A stretch of 64,000 bases of DNA from Streptomyces sp. AM 2-1-1 (GCF_029167645.1 NZ_CP119147.1:6094501-6158500), one strand, 5' to 3'. Counted from the first letter of the stretch, positions 7,834 to 16,552 are shown. The notes: generated by a model from the letters alone, not told the origin. Program-made: numbers and translations.

Positions 7834-8247
7834 TCAGCTTTCGGCCAGGATGTGTGAGAGCTCGGTGTCGAGGTCGAAGTGCCGATGCTCGGTGCCCGGC
7901 GGAACCGCGGCGTCGGTCCTCTTCAGGAACGACTCCAGGGCCCGCGCCGGGGCTTCGAGCAGGGCCTCTCCCTCCGGAGAGCTCAGGGCGATGCAGACGA
8001 CGCCTTGGCCGTGACTACGAGATGGCCAGACGCGGACGTCTCCGGTGCCGGTGGGCCGGTGAAGCCCCTCGGCAAGGAGGTCACGGGCGAAAACCCACTC
8101 GACCGTCTCCTCCGCTCCGGTGTGGAAGGTGGCGTGCACGGCATAGGGATCGGCCGTGTCATACCGCAGGCCCGCGGGTACAGGCAGTGAGGACTCGCTC
8201 GACACAACGAGGCGCAGGTGCAGCTCGCAGCTGACCGTGGTGTTCAT
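7834..8247 (-). CDS. ssgB: Sporulation septation protein SsgB
   Basis: The 137-residue SsgA-like protein starts MNTTVSCELHLRLV and ends ELSHILAES. I recognise it as SsgB, which is nearly invariant across Streptomyces. SsgB marks future septum sites in aerial hyphae and recruits FtsZ, working with SsgA. The gene is transcribed away from the TIGR02611-type gene. The shared 189-base region holds a BldD-type box (8380-8392) and a 15-base palindrome (8309-8323), consistent with developmental control. Published work places ssgB under sigma-H and in the BldD regulon; the sigma-H promoter is not obvious by eye. Confidence 0.97.
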   Translation of the reverse strand: MNTTVSCELHLRLVVSSESSLPVPAGLRYDTADPYAVHATFHTGAEETVEWVFARDLLAEGLHRPTGTGDVRVWPSRSHGQGVVCIALSSPEGEALLEAPARALESFLKRTDAAVPPGTEHRHFDLDTELSHILAES

Positions 8248-8308
8248 AAGCGCCAGGGCCTTTCGCTCAGTGTGCGCTCGGGGATTCGCACGTCGGCGAA
8301 ATCGACAT

Positions 8309-8323
8309 GCCACCTACGGTGGC
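8309..8323. promoter_or_regulatory. 15-base palindrome upstream of ssgB
   Basis: GCCACC-TAC-GGTGGC is a perfect inverted repeat with a 3-base centre, 62 bases before the ssgB start codon. It could be an operator or lie in the ssgB promoter or leader. No regulator is assigned. Confidence 0.4.
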
Positions 8324-8379
8324 GTTGTAAACCCCTCTGACCGTTTTGTGCTTCTTTGAGTCCCCCGTACAGCGGTGTG

Positions 8380-8392
8380 TAACTTTCCGTCA
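8380..8392. promoter_or_regulatory. Candidate BldD box between ssgB and the TIGR02611 gene
   Basis: TAAC-TTTCC-GTCA fits the TNAC-N5-GTNA form of the BldD operator. The same pattern is met by the box on the bldD promoter at 59678-59690 in this window. ssgB is a reported BldD target, which fits. Confidence 0.6.
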
Positions 8393-8424
8393 TGCGTCCA
8401 TTCCAGTGACGCCGAGCATTCGGG

Positions 8425-8430
8425 TACGTT
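8425..8430 (+). promoter_or_regulatory. -10 element for the leaderless TIGR02611-type gene
   Basis: TACGTT ends six bases before the ATG at 8437 and no Shine-Dalgarno sequence is present, so the mRNA probably starts at the start codon. Confidence 0.55.
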
Positions 8431-8436
8431 GGGCCC

Positions 8437-8892
8437 ATGAGTGCGCAGAGTGACGAACGGGACGGGATCGCCGCGACGGCGGCCCCGCATCCCGCGGCGG
8501 GGGACACGGCGGAGACGGAGCGCGAGCTGGGCTCACGGGCGCCGGCGTTCATCAAAGCGTCCAAGCCCCTCCACCTCAGCTGGCAGGTCGGGGTCTTCGC
8601 CGTGGGCCTCGCGGTCGTGGCGGCGGGGATCGCGATGCTGGTGCTGCCCGGCCCGGGGTGGCTGGTGATCTTCGGCGGCATGGCGATCTGGGCGACCGAG
8701 TTCGTCTGGGCACAGCTCGTGCTCCGCTGGACCAGGCGGAAGGTCGCTGAGGCGGCGCAGAAGGCGCTCGACCCCGAGGTGCGCCGGCGCAACATCATCC
8801 TGACCGTGGTCGGACTGGTGATCATCGCGGCCCTGGTGGCGGTCTATCTCTGGCGCTTCGGCCTCAGCCTGCCGTGGAACGTCGACGAGTGA
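8437..8892 (+). CDS. TIGR02611-family small membrane protein
   Basis: The 151-residue protein has a polar N-terminus. A pair of helices is joined by the signature VLPGPGWLVIFGG (about residues 68-80), and a third membrane helix near the end (about 121-143) is followed by WNVDE. The PGPGW loop identifies the TIGR02611/PGPGW membrane family, whose function is unknown. It appears leaderless and diverges from ssgB, so a developmental link is possible but unproved. tRNA-Val(CAC) follows 54 bases after the stop. Confidence 0.85.
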   Translation: MSAQSDERDGIAATAAPHPAAGDTAETERELGSRAPAFIKASKPLHLSWQVGVFAVGLAVVAAGIAMLVLPGPGWLVIFGGMAIWATEFVWAQLVLRWTRRKVAEAAQKALDPEVRRRNIILTVVGLVIIAALVAVYLWRFGLSLPWNVDE

Positions 8893-8946
8893 GGACCGCG
8901 TGGTCCAGGGGCACCGCTGACATGCGGTAATGTTTGCGGTGCGCCC

Positions 8947-9018
8947 GGGCGATTAGCTCAGTGGGAGAGCGCTTCGTTCACACCGAAGAGGTCACTGGTT
9001 CGAACCCAGTATCGCCCA
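8947..9018 (+). tRNA. tRNA-Val (CAC), first copy
   Basis: 72 bases with acceptor GGGCGAT/ATCGCCC and discriminator A. The anticodon loop TTCACAC on a CTTCG/CGAAG stem gives CAC. The T loop TTCGAAC is standard. CCA is not encoded. Confidence 0.95.
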
Positions 9019-9025
9019 CCCGGAC

Positions 9026-9063
9026 GGAAGGCCCGAGAGACCGCCAGGTCTCTCGGGCCTTCC
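9026..9063 (+). terminator. Terminator after tRNA-Val (CAC)
   Basis: A perfect 17-base stem running from GGAAGGCCCGAGAGACC to its complement, with a 4-base loop, starting eight bases after the tRNA. There is no T-tract. Confidence 0.85.
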
Positions 9064-9145
9064 GCGTCGTGCGGCCCCTCCGGGCCGCACCCAGGACTCC
9101 CGCGCAGGACTCCCGAGGCTCCCGACGTCGGCCGGGAAAGGCCCC

Positions 9146-11566
9146 TCACCGCATCCGGCCGAGGGCCTCCCGCAGCCTGCGGGCGTCCCGCAGCCGCTTC
9201 TCGTAGGTCGCGCCCACCGCGAGCAGCAGCACCCCGGCCGCCGCCGGCACCAGCCACCTCGGCAGGACGCCCACCACCTGGACCACGTACGGGGCCAGCT
9301 CGTGGAGTCCGAGCAGGGCGAGCACCCCGCCGCCGAGGAGCAGCGGGGCCCGGAGGCGGGCCCGGGCCCCGGCCAGCGTGACCACGAGCGCGGCGAGCCC
9401 CAGCAGCAGGGGACGGACCCAGCCCGGATCGCCCCAGGCCACCAGCAGGCTCGGCGCCAGTGTGACCGCGAGCCCCGGGCCGTAGGCGGTCCAGGAGGAG
9501 ACCCCGGCGGCGCGCCGGCGGCGCAGCACGCCGACCACCAGCGCGGGCACCGTCACCGGCAGGGTGTACGCCTCCGGGGCCGTGGCCCCCGACGCCGCCA
9601 GCCGCACCCAGGTGGCGAGCACGCACAGCACCAGCGCCGCGGCCCCCGCCACCTTCCGGCGCTCCGGCCGTACCGCCGTGGCGGCGGCGAGTACCCCGGA
9701 GAGACCCAGCACCAGGGCGAGCCACGCCGGGTCCGTGACCGCCAGGCCGACCGCCACCAGCGCGCCGAGCACCCCGGTCAGCTCCACCCACACCGCCACC
9801 GGACGGCCCCGGAGCGCTCCGCCGAGCCACACCGTGACCGCCGGCACGACCAGCAGGAGCGGCGCCCCGTGCGCGGCGGAGAGCCCCAGCGACCCGACCG
9901 CCGCACCGGTCAGCGCGGTGCCACCGAGGACGGCGGCGCAGGCCGCCACCGACCGCTCCGGGCGCCCGGCCAGCCGGATCGCCGTTGCGGCGAAGAGCGC
10001 CGTCAGCACCGCGACCACCGCGTACGTCGCCACCTCCGAGGCGAGCGAGAGCGCCACCACGCTCACCGCCCCCGCCGAGGCGCAGCCGAGTGCGACGCGC
10101 AGCGCGGCGGTGGAACCGTCCCTCCCGGGCACGGAACGCGCCGCCAGCTCCAGCGCACCCGCCACCAGCAGGGTCTCCAGCACCACGCCGAGCGCGTACG
10201 GGACGTCGGCGACGGCCGCCGCGAGCAGTGAGGCGCCCCACACCAGCGCCGGCACGGCCGACCGGACCGCGGTCCGCCACCACGTCCGGGGCGCCCGGGC
10301 GCCGGCCGCCGCCCCCAGCGCGGCCACCACCGCGAGCACCACCGGCGCGGCCACCGCCCACGACCAGGGGACCGGCACGCCGAGCGCGTCCCGCAGCCCT
10401 TCCGGAGCGCCCGCCCACACCGGCGTGACACCCGCGAGCGGACCGGCGAGGACCATGGCGGCCCAGGGCACCGCCCAGAGCAGCGCTCCCGCGGCCACGA
10501 CCGCCGAGGCCGCGACCACACCCCGGCCGGCCGGCCGCACCGGCCCGGTCCGCGCCACCGTCAGGAGCGCCGCGCCGGCGAGCAGGTACGCCAGGACGGT
10601 CCACTCCGCGGGCAGCGCGGCCCGCAGCACCCCGCCCGCGCCCGCCACCCCGGCGAGACCGCCGACGAGACCGCAGGAGGTCGCGAGCGAGGCCGGCGAC
10701 CACCGCACGGCGAGCAGCACGGCGCCCCCCGCGAACGCCAGCAGCGCTCCCGGGGCGAGCGCCGCCGCCGGGCCGTCCGCCGTCAGGGAGTCCACCAGGG
10801 CCACCAGCAGCGCCCCCGAGCCGGTGAACCCCAGGCAGACCAGGGCGGTGACCCGCACCCCGGCCCGGCCGGACCGGAGCGCCACCCCGGCGTCCGCCGC
10901 CGCCGTGAGCAGCAGCGCCCACCCGAAGGCGAGGGGCGGAGCGCCGACGGCCCAGCAGCCCAGGATGAGCGGCAGTTGGGCCGCCACCAACGCCGCCGGA
11001 GCCGGCAGCACGGGCCGGCCGGGGGCCCGGCCGTAGAGCGCCCAGAGGACGGCGAGGACGGCCGAGGCCACGGCGGCGAACGCCGCCCCGTCCGGCTCCG
11101 GAAGGGCCGCCGCCCGCAGGGCGTACGCGTCGAGCACGGTCAGCACCAGCCCGAATCCGCCCAGCGCCTCCGCCGTGGCCCGCAGGCCCCGATGCCGCAG
11201 CGCGACCGGGACGCCGAGGGCCGCGGCCGTCACCGCTGCCAGGACCGCGGACCGGCCGCCGATGCCCAGGGTGCCCCAGCTGAACAGCGTGAAGGCGATG
11301 GCCGCCACTGCGAGCAGCAGCCCGCCCAGGGCGAGGAGCACGTTCTGCGCGCCGTGCCCGGAGGGGGCGGCCGGGGGGACGGGCGGCCGCGGCCCCCACG
11401 GCGGGGGAGCGGCCACCGCGCGGGCGAGCCCGGAGCGCGCCGGGGTGCGCAGGACTTCGACCAGCCAGGTGCGCCGCTGGAGCAACTGCGCGCGGCGGGC
11501 GTCCAGATGGGCCAGTTCGCGATCGATGAGCGCCAATTCCTCGGCGGGCGGCGGGAGATGTTCCAT
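9146..11566 (-). CDS. Large polytopic membrane protein with N-terminal coiled coil
   Basis: The 806-residue protein starts with a short amphipathic helix (LALIDRELAHLDARRAQLLQ, about 10-29) that looks like a coiled coil. A Pro-rich linker follows, then some twenty or more hydrophobic Ala/Val/Leu segments to near the C-terminus, which ends in a basic EKRLRDARRLREALGRMR tail. No transporter or enzyme motif is visible. The coiled-coil plus many-helix layout is like the SCO7460/DUF2157-type integral membrane proteins, but I do not assign a family. ATG 11566 is preferred; an in-frame ATG at 11602 would add twelve residues, and neither has a convincing ribosome binding site. Confidence 0.8.
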   Translation of the reverse strand: MEHLPPPAEELALIDRELAHLDARRAQLLQRRTWLVEVLRTPARSGLARAVAAPPPWGPRPPVPPAAPSGHGAQNVLLALGGLLLAVAAIAFTLFSWGTLGIGGRSAVLAAVTAAALGVPVALRHRGLRATAEALGGFGLVLTVLDAYALRAAALPEPDGAAFAAVASAVLAVLWALYGRAPGRPVLPAPAALVAAQLPLILGCWAVGAPPLAFGWALLLTAAADAGVALRSGRAGVRVTALVCLGFTGSGALLVALVDSLTADGPAAALAPGALLAFAGGAVLLAVRWSPASLATSCGLVGGLAGVAGAGGVLRAALPAEWTVLAYLLAGAALLTVARTGPVRPAGRGVVAASAVVAAGALLWAVPWAAMVLAGPLAGVTPVWAGAPEGLRDALGVPVPWSWAVAAPVVLAVVAALGAAAGARAPRTWWRTAVRSAVPALVWGASLLAAAVADVPYALGVVLETLLVAGALELAARSVPGRDGSTAALRVALGCASAGAVSVVALSLASEVATYAVVAVLTALFAATAIRLAGRPERSVAACAAVLGGTALTGAAVGSLGLSAAHGAPLLLVVPAVTVWLGGALRGRPVAVWVELTGVLGALVAVGLAVTDPAWLALVLGLSGVLAAATAVRPERRKVAGAAALVLCVLATWVRLAASGATAPEAYTLPVTVPALVVGVLRRRRAAGVSSWTAYGPGLAVTLAPSLLVAWGDPGWVRPLLLGLAALVVTLAGARARLRAPLLLGGGVLALLGLHELAPYVVQVVGVLPRWLVPAAAGVLLLAVGATYEKRLRDARRLREALGRMR

Positions 11567-11668
11567 GCCGCGAGTGTCGGGCCCCGGCCGGGGTGCGCAC
11601 ATGCGTTCAGGTACTCACTTACGGGTGAGCCCTGGGCCGTGCGGGCCGTTCCCGGGCAGGCTGGACCC

Positions 11669-12115
11669 ATGGATCTCAGTCACTACACATTCACCTGCGC
11701 GTGGGACCTGCCCGCGCCGCCCGCCGCCGTCCTCGCCGTGCTGGAGTGCGCCGAGGAGTACCCGCGCTGGTGGCCGCAGGTCCGCGAGGTGGTCCCGCTG
11801 GACGCCGTCACGGGCCGCGCACGGTTCCGTTCGGTCCTCCCCTACGACCTCGTCGTCACCCTGGAGCGGGGCCGCCGGGACCCGGCCGCGGGTGTCCTCG
11901 AAGTCTCCCTGACCGGCGATCTGGAGGGGTGGGCCCGCTGGACCGTCACCGGACGGGGCGGCGGCAGCCGGGTCGGGTACGAGCAGGAAGTCGACGTCCG
12001 CAAGCGGCTGATGCGGCTGCTGGCGCCGGTCGCGCGGCCGGCTTTCCGGGCCAACCACGCCCTGATGATGCGCGCCGCGCGGCGCGGGCTGACCAACCGG
12101 CTCGCGACGGTTTGA
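11669..12115 (+). CDS. SRPBCC-family (START-like) protein
   Basis: The 148-residue protein has the helix-grip pattern of the polyketide-cyclase/SRPBCC fold. DLPAPPAAVLAVLECAEEYPRWWP opens with strand and helix-grip, alternating strands fill the middle, and a long C-terminal helix ends RANHALMMRAARRGL. Such domains bind hydrophobic ligands; the ligand is unknown. The ATG follows AGG about ten bases upstream. Its stop codon overlaps the -35 box of the downstream tRNA-Val promoter. Confidence 0.85.
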   Translation: MDLSHYTFTCAWDLPAPPAAVLAVLECAEEYPRWWPQVREVVPLDAVTGRARFRSVLPYDLVVTLERGRRDPAAGVLEVSLTGDLEGWARWTVTGRGGGSRVGYEQEVDVRKRLMRLLAPVARPAFRANHALMMRAARRGLTNRLATV

Positions 12116-12141
12116 ACGAACCCCGCCGCGCCCTGTATGGT
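12112..12141 (+). promoter_or_regulatory. Promoter of the second tRNA-Val (CAC)
   Basis: TTGAAC and TATGGT are spaced by 18 bases, a strong vegetative promoter. The -35 box contains the TGA stop of the SRPBCC gene. Transcription should begin a few bases before the mature tRNA 5' end at 12155. Confidence 0.75.
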
Positions 12142-12154
12142 TCAACCCGTTCCC

Positions 12155-12226
12155 GGGCGATTAGCTCAGTGGGAGAGCGCTTCGTTCACACCGAAGAGGT
12201 CACTGGTTCGAAACCAGTATCGCCCA
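12155..12226 (+). tRNA. tRNA-Val (CAC), second copy with unusual T loop
   Basis: 72 bases with the same acceptor stem and CAC anticodon as the copy at 8947-9018. The only difference seen is the T loop TTCGAAA in place of TTCGAAC. This puts A at position 60, where a pyrimidine is the rule. Confidence 0.93.
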
Positions 12227-12235
12227 CCGGGAAAA

Positions 12236-12266
12236 GCCGGTCCGTCAGCACCCGTGACGGACCGGC
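12236..12266 (+). terminator. Terminator after the second tRNA-Val (CAC)
   Basis: GCCGGTCCGTCA pairs with TGACGGACCGGC across a 7-base loop and is followed by TTT. Confidence 0.85.
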
Positions 12267-12321
12267 TTTCGCGCGTTCCGGGACGCGGTTCCGGTCGTGG
12301 CCCGAGCCGTCTCCCGCCCCC

Positions 12322-13053
12322 TCATGCCGCCGCGGCCACCTCCGGACGCGGACGCAGCGGCCACGCGGGGTCGACCCGCTCGGGGGCGCCGCTGCGGGCG
12401 AACCACGCCTCCAGCCCCCGTGCCTGCGCCGCGTGCCAGGCCACTTGGAGCGTGTGCAGCTCCGCCGGGCTCAGCCGCTCCAGGCGGGCGGTGAACCGCC
12501 GGCCCACGGCGCGTACCAGCTCCATCGAGGCGGCCGCGTCCGCCGCCGCGTCGTGCGCCCCGTCCAGGACCACCCCGTACGACTCGCAGAGGTCGGTCAG
12601 CGTGCGCCGGCCCTTGCGGTAGCGGTCCAGGTGCCTGTCGAGCACCCGCGGATCGATCACGCACAGCGGCACGTGCTCCAGATAGCCCGCGAGCGACGAC
12701 GCCCGGTGCCGCTTCAGTTCGCGGTCCAGCAGCGTCAGGTCGAAGGGGGCGTTCATCACGACCAGCGGACGGCCCGTCGCGCACTGCTCCGCGAGCGACC
12801 GCGCTATCTCCTCCACGACGGGCGCCGGCCACCGGCCGTTGCGCTGGAGGTGGTCGTCGGTCAGGCCATGGATGCCGGTCGCCCGGGGCGGCACCGGAAT
12901 CCCCGGATTGATCAGCCAGCGGGTCACCCGGGCCCGTCCGCCGGCGGTGTCCTGGACGACCAGGGCGGCCGAGACGATCCGGTCCTCCTCGACGTCGACA
13001 CCCGTGGTCTCCGTGTCAAATGCGGCCAGCGGCCCCTCGAACCAGTGCATCAT
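12322..13053 (-). CDS. DEDD-family 3'-5' exonuclease domain protein
   Basis: The 243-residue protein has the DnaQ-like exonuclease motifs. Exo I is AAFDTETTG (about 10-18), with Asp and Glu as metal ligands. Exo II is NAPFDLTLL (about 100-108). Exo III is HDAAADAAAS (about 166-175), of the DEDDh type. IHGLTDDHL is also typical. It resembles the stand-alone epsilon-like exonucleases of actinomycetes and probably trims DNA or RNA 3' ends in repair. ATG 13053 is favoured over 13050 because GAGGAG lies seven bases upstream. Confidence 0.88.
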   Translation of the reverse strand: MMHWFEGPLAAFDTETTGVDVEEDRIVSAALVVQDTAGGRARVTRWLINPGIPVPPRATGIHGLTDDHLQRNGRWPAPVVEEIARSLAEQCATGRPLVVMNAPFDLTLLDRELKRHRASSLAGYLEHVPLCVIDPRVLDRHLDRYRKGRRTLTDLCESYGVVLDGAHDAAADAAASMELVRAVGRRFTARLERLSPAELHTLQVAWHAAQARGLEAWFARSGAPERVDPAWPLRPRPEVAAAA

Positions 13054-13187
13054 CCCCGAACTCCTCGCACCCGCACGGCAGATGGCGTGATTCCTCTGCC
13101 CGATATCGGTGATACCCGCGCTGTTCGCCTGATACGCCGTTCGCGGGCCCTCTCCTTCGGTGACAACACATCCGACGGGAAGGGAAG

Positions 13188-13616
13188 TTGACCCGCACCC
13201 CGTCGCAGCAGGCCCACCACCGGAGGCCCGCGGGCCGCGCCGCCGCGGGCCGCGCCGGACGACGTCCTGACCGGGCCGGTCCCGGGCGGCCGTCGGATCA
13301 CTGCCTTCCTCACCGGTCGCCCCGCCGCGCCGTCGCCGCCCGTCTCCACCGGGCGCCGCACGCCGCCCGGGAGGCCGCCGACCACCAGCGGGCCACCGGC
13401 GGGACGGGAGCCGTCGAGGCCACCGTCCCCGCCGGTGCCGGCCGCGAACCGGACCAGGCCCTGGTCGCCCTGGTCCGCGGCTCCGCAGGCGCGAGGAGCA
13501 CCGTCCCGCTGCGGGGGGAGGGCGGGCTGGAGGGCCGGGACGGTCTCCGGCGGCTCACGGGCGCCGGCCGGGTCACGCCCGGCCGGGTCGGCGAGTCGGG
13601 CAACGGGGCCGGCTGA
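13188..13616 (+). CDS. Doubtful hypothetical gene upstream of thrS
   Basis: A 142-codon frame from TTG lies in the 770-base gap between the exonuclease and thrS genes. The second half, with EATVPAGAG and DQALVALVRG, shows the strong third-position GC bias of real genes. The first half is Arg/His-rich and less convincing. A GGGAAG run lies just before the TTG but is rather close. I recognise no domain. Opposite-strand frames here look worse. It may be a fast-evolving gene, or chance in very GC-rich DNA. Confidence 0.35.
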   Translation: MTRTPSQQAHHRRPAGRAAAGRAGRRPDRAGPGRPSDHCLPHRSPRRAVAARLHRAPHAAREAADHQRATGGTGAVEATVPAGAGREPDQALVALVRGSAGARSTVPLRGEGGLEGRDGLRRLTGAGRVTPGRVGESGNGAG

Positions 13617-13741
13617 CAAAGGCGCCCCGGGAGAACACGGACCGGTGCGAGGAGGCGTGCGCGGGGGACGAGCGGTAGCTCCGTGAAGGGGTACGGCTCC
13701 CGTCCCCGGGGCCGTCGCCCCTCGCGCGGACGGAACGCAGT

Positions 13742-13770
13742 GTGAATCAGGCTGCCCGGCTCGGTACGAT
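13742..13770 (+). promoter_or_regulatory. Candidate thrS promoter
   Basis: TACGAT (13765-13770) has a weak -35 GTGAAT 17 bases upstream. The predicted start falls within an upstream in-frame ATG/GTG pair (13773-13778), so the native thrS start needs care. Confidence 0.45.
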
Positions 13771-13823
13771 CCATGGTGCACACGCAAGCCATGCGGTGCG
13801 CCCCCGTGAGTCAGGAGAGACCG

Positions 13824-15800
13824 GTGTCAGACGTCCGTGTGATCATCCATCGCGATTCCGAGCGGGAAGAGCGCGTGGTGACGACGGGCACGACGGCCGC
13901 CGAGCTCTTCCCCGGTCAGCGCTCGGTCGTCGCCGCCCGCGTCGGCGGCGAGCTGCGCGACCTCAGCCACGTCGTCCAGGACGGTGACACCGTCGAGCCC
14001 GTGGAGATCTCCTCCGAGGACGGCCTCAACATCCTGCGCCACTCCACCGCGCACGTGATGGCCCAGGCCGTCCAGGAGCTCTTCCCGGAGGCCAAGCTCG
14101 GCATCGGCCCGCCGGTCAAGGACGGCTTCTACTACGACTTCGACGTCGAGAAGCCGTTCACGCCCGAGGACCTCAAGGCCGTCGAGAAGAAGATGCAGGA
14201 GATCCAGAAGCGGGGCCAGCGGTTCTCCCGCCGCGTCGTCACCGACGAGGCCGCCCGCGAGGAGCTGGCCGCCGAGCCGTACAAGCTGGAGCTCATCGGC
14301 ATCAAGGGCTCGGCCTCGTCCGACGACGGCGCCGACGTCGAGGTGGGCGGCGGCGAGCTGACCATCTACGACAACCTCGACGCCAAGACCGGCGACCTGT
14401 GCTGGAAGGACCTCTGCCGGGGTCCGCACCTGCCGACCACCCGGTTCATCCCCGCGTTCAAGCTGATGCGCAACGCCGCCGCGTACTGGCGCGGCAGCGA
14501 GAAGAACCCGATGCTCCAGCGCATCTACGGCACCGCGTGGCCCACCAAGGAAGAGCTCAAGGCGCACCTGGAGTTCCTGGAGGAGGCCGCCAAGCGCGAC
14601 CACCGCAAGCTCGGCAACGAGCTGGACCTCTTCTCCTTCCCCGACGAGATCGGCCCCGGGCTCGCCGTCTTCCACCCCAAGGGCGGCGTCATCCGCCGGG
14701 CCATGGAGGACTACTCGCGGCGCCGCCACGAGGAGGAGGGCTACGAGTTCGTCTACAGCCCGCACGCCACCAAGGGCAAGCTCTTCGAGAAGTCCGGCCA
14801 CCTGGACTGGTACGCCGACGGCATGTACCCCCCCATGCAGCTCGACGACGGGGTGGACTACTACCTCAAGCCGATGAACTGCCCGATGCACAACCTGATC
14901 TTCGACGCGCGCGGCCGTTCCTACCGTGAACTCCCGCTGCGCCTCTTCGAGTTCGGCACGGTCTACCGGTACGAGAAGTCCGGCGTGGTGCACGGCCTGA
15001 CCCGCTCGCGCGGATTCACCCAGGACGACGCCCACATCTACTGCACCAAGGAGCAGATGGCCGAGGAGCTGGACCGCACGCTCACCTTCGTGCTGAACCT
15101 GCTCCGCGACTACGGGCTGAACGACTTCTACCTGGAGCTCTCCACCAAGGACCCGGAGAAGTTCGTCGGCTCGGACGAGATCTGGGAGGAGGCCACCGAG
15201 ACCCTGCGCCAGGTCGCCGAGATGCAGGGCCTCCCGCTGGTCCCGGACCCGGGCGGCGCGGCCTTCTACGGCCCCAAGATCTCCGTGCAGTGCAAGGACG
15301 CCATCGGCCGCACCTGGCAGATGTCGACCGTGCAGCTCGACTTCAACCTGCCGGAGCGCTTCGACCTGGAGTACACCGGCCCGGACGGCACCAAGCAGCG
15401 CCCGGTCATGATCCACCGTGCCCTGTTCGGCTCCATCGAGCGCTTCTTCGCGGTGCTCCTGGAGCACTACGCGGGCGCCTTCCCGGTTTGGCTCGCCCCG
15501 GTCCAGGCGGTCGGTATCCCGATCGGCGACGCCCACATCCCCTACCTCCAGGAGTTCGCCGCCACGGCGCGCAAGCAGGGGCTGCGGGTCGACGTGGACG
15601 CCTCCTCCGACCGGATGCAGAAGAAGATCCGCAACCAGCAGAAGGCCAAGGTCCCCTTCATGATCATCGCGGGTGACGAGGACATGGCCAACGGCGCCGT
15701 CTCGTTCCGCTACCGCGACGGTTCCCAGGAGAACGGCATCCCGGTCGCCGAGGCGATCGCCAAGATCGCCAAGGCCGTGGAGGACCGCGTCCAGGTCTGA
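13824..15800 (+). CDS. thrS: Threonyl-tRNA synthetase
   Basis: This class II synthetase charges tRNA-Thr. The 658-residue chain from GTG 13824 has an N-terminal TGS domain (about 1-65). An editing domain carrying [11 protein letters not shown] follows, then the catalytic core with [30 protein letters not shown] and [11 protein letters not shown]. The C-terminal anticodon-binding domain ends [20 protein letters not shown] sits seven bases before the chosen GTG, and the length equals that of S. coelicolor ThrS as I recall it. An in-frame extension to ATG 13773 would add 17 residues and is possible if the transcript is leaderless. It is the first gene of the block shared with mycobacteria. Confidence 0.97.
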   Translation: MSDVRVIIHRDSEREERVVTTGTTAAELFPGQRSVVAARVGGELRDLSHVVQDGDTVEPVEISSEDGLNILRHSTAHVMAQAVQELFPEAKLGIGPPVKDGFYYDFDVEKPFTPEDLKAVEKKMQEIQKRGQRFSRRVVTDEAAREELAAEPYKLELIGIKGSASSDDGADVEVGGGELTIYDNLDAKTGDLCWKDLCRGPHLPTTRFIPAFKLMRNAAAYWRGSEKNPMLQRIYGTAWPTKEELKAHLEFLEEAAKRDHRKLGNELDLFSFPDEIGPGLAVFHPKGGVIRRAMEDYSRRRHEEEGYEFVYSPHATKGKLFEKSGHLDWYADGMYPPMQLDDGVDYYLKPMNCPMHNLIFDARGRSYRELPLRLFEFGTVYRYEKSGVVHGLTRSRGFTQDDAHIYCTKEQMAEELDRTLTFVLNLLRDYGLNDFYLELSTKDPEKFVGSDEIWEEATETLRQVAEMQGLPLVPDPGGAAFYGPKISVQCKDAIGRTWQMSTVQLDFNLPERFDLEYTGPDGTKQRPVMIHRALFGSIERFFAVLLEHYAGAFPVWLAPVQAVGIPIGDAHIPYLQEFAATARKQGLRVDVDASSDRMQKKIRNQQKAKVPFMIIAGDEDMANGAVSFRYRDGSQENGIPVAEAIAKIAKAVEDRVQV

Positions 15801-15817
15801 CCCCGGCGTCCTGTGCG

Positions 15818-15855
15818 AAGGGCCCCCGCGCGGCATCAGCCCGCCGGGGGCCCTT
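15818..15855. terminator. Bidirectional terminator between thrS and the ion channel gene
   Basis: AAGGGCCCCCG at the left pairs with CGGGGGCCCTT at the right, with additional GC pairing inside. The TGA of the leftward channel gene lies in the loop region. Confidence 0.75.
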
Positions 15856-16552
15856 CCTCGTCCTCCCGCCGGAAAACCTGCAGCAGCCAGGACGAGAAGG
15901 AGCCCGTCACCGCGCCGAGCAGGGCCAGACCACAGGCCATCAGCCCCGCCGCGACCACCCGGCCCTCCGGGGTGACCGGCACCACGTCCCCGTACCCCAC
16001 CGTGGTCAGCGTCTCGCACGCCCACCAGACCGCGTCCCCGAAGGTACGGATGCCGGCGCCCGGAGCCGTGTGCTCCACGTGGTAGACGGTGAGCGCGGCG
16101 GAGAGGCCCAGCAGGAGGGCGGAGAGCCCGGCGTACGACATCACGCGGGCGTACAGGCTCAGCCTCGGGCGGGCCCTGCGCTGCTGGACCGCCGCGTACA
16201 CCTTCACCACCCGCAACGGCCGCAGCAGGGGCATCACCAGCACCACGGTGTCCAGCCCGTGCGACCGCACGAAACGGTGGCCCTGCCCGCTGAGCCGCAG
16301 ACGGACGCCGTAGTCCACGACGAAGAGTGCCCAGGTCCCGTAGACCAGCACCAGTCCCACGTCCGGCCACGGAGGCCGGTCCCGGCCGGCCAGCACGTGG
16401 AGCGCGTATCCCGCGAGGAAGACCAGCGAGGCGATGCCGAGCGGGATCTCCGTGCGCGCCTCCCACCGGCGGAGCCCCGGCGGTACGAGGACCGCGGGAC
16501 GGCCGTTCGGGGGATCGGGGCGGTCGCTCGGCGGAACGGGGCGGTCGCTCAT
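15836..16552 (-). CDS. Two-pore-domain-like potassium channel protein
   Basis: The 238-residue membrane protein carries a K+ selectivity filter, TLTTVGYGDVVPVTPEGR, at about residues 184-201 between two helices, which is an Ion_trans_2 pore. The N-terminal part has hydrophobic helices and an Arg-rich segment (PLLRPLRVVKVYAAVQQRR) like an S4 helix, so it resembles small voltage-gated channels of the KvAP/Kch kind. The ATG at 16550-16552 lacks a clear ribosome binding site; an in-frame ATG at 16564 is possible. It converges on thrS and diverges from the HIT gene. Confidence 0.88.
   Translation of the reverse strand: MSDRPVPPSDRPDPPNGRPAVLVPPGLRRWEARTEIPLGIASLVFLAGYALHVLAGRDRPPWPDVGLVLVYGTWALFVVDYGVRLRLSGQGHRFVRSHGLDTVVLVMPLLRPLRVVKVYAAVQQRRARPRLSLYARVMSYAGLSALLLGLSAALTVYHVEHTAPGAGIRTFGDAVWWACETLTTVGYGDVVPVTPEGRVVAAGLMACGLALLGAVTGSFSSWLLQVFRREDEEGPPAG

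Noticed and set aside
8958..11600. An 880-codon minus-strand frame overlapping the large membrane protein
   Set aside because: It is Arg/Gly/Ala-rich nonsense in a shifted frame of the real membrane protein gene.
8947..12226. tRNA-flanked segment as a possible integrated element
   Set aside because: No integrase, excisionase or partial tRNA copy is present, and the genes inside have native codon use.
13617..13823. T-box riboswitch upstream of thrS
   Set aside because: No T-box consensus or terminator/antiterminator pair is visible, and actinobacterial T-boxes are mostly known upstream of ileS.
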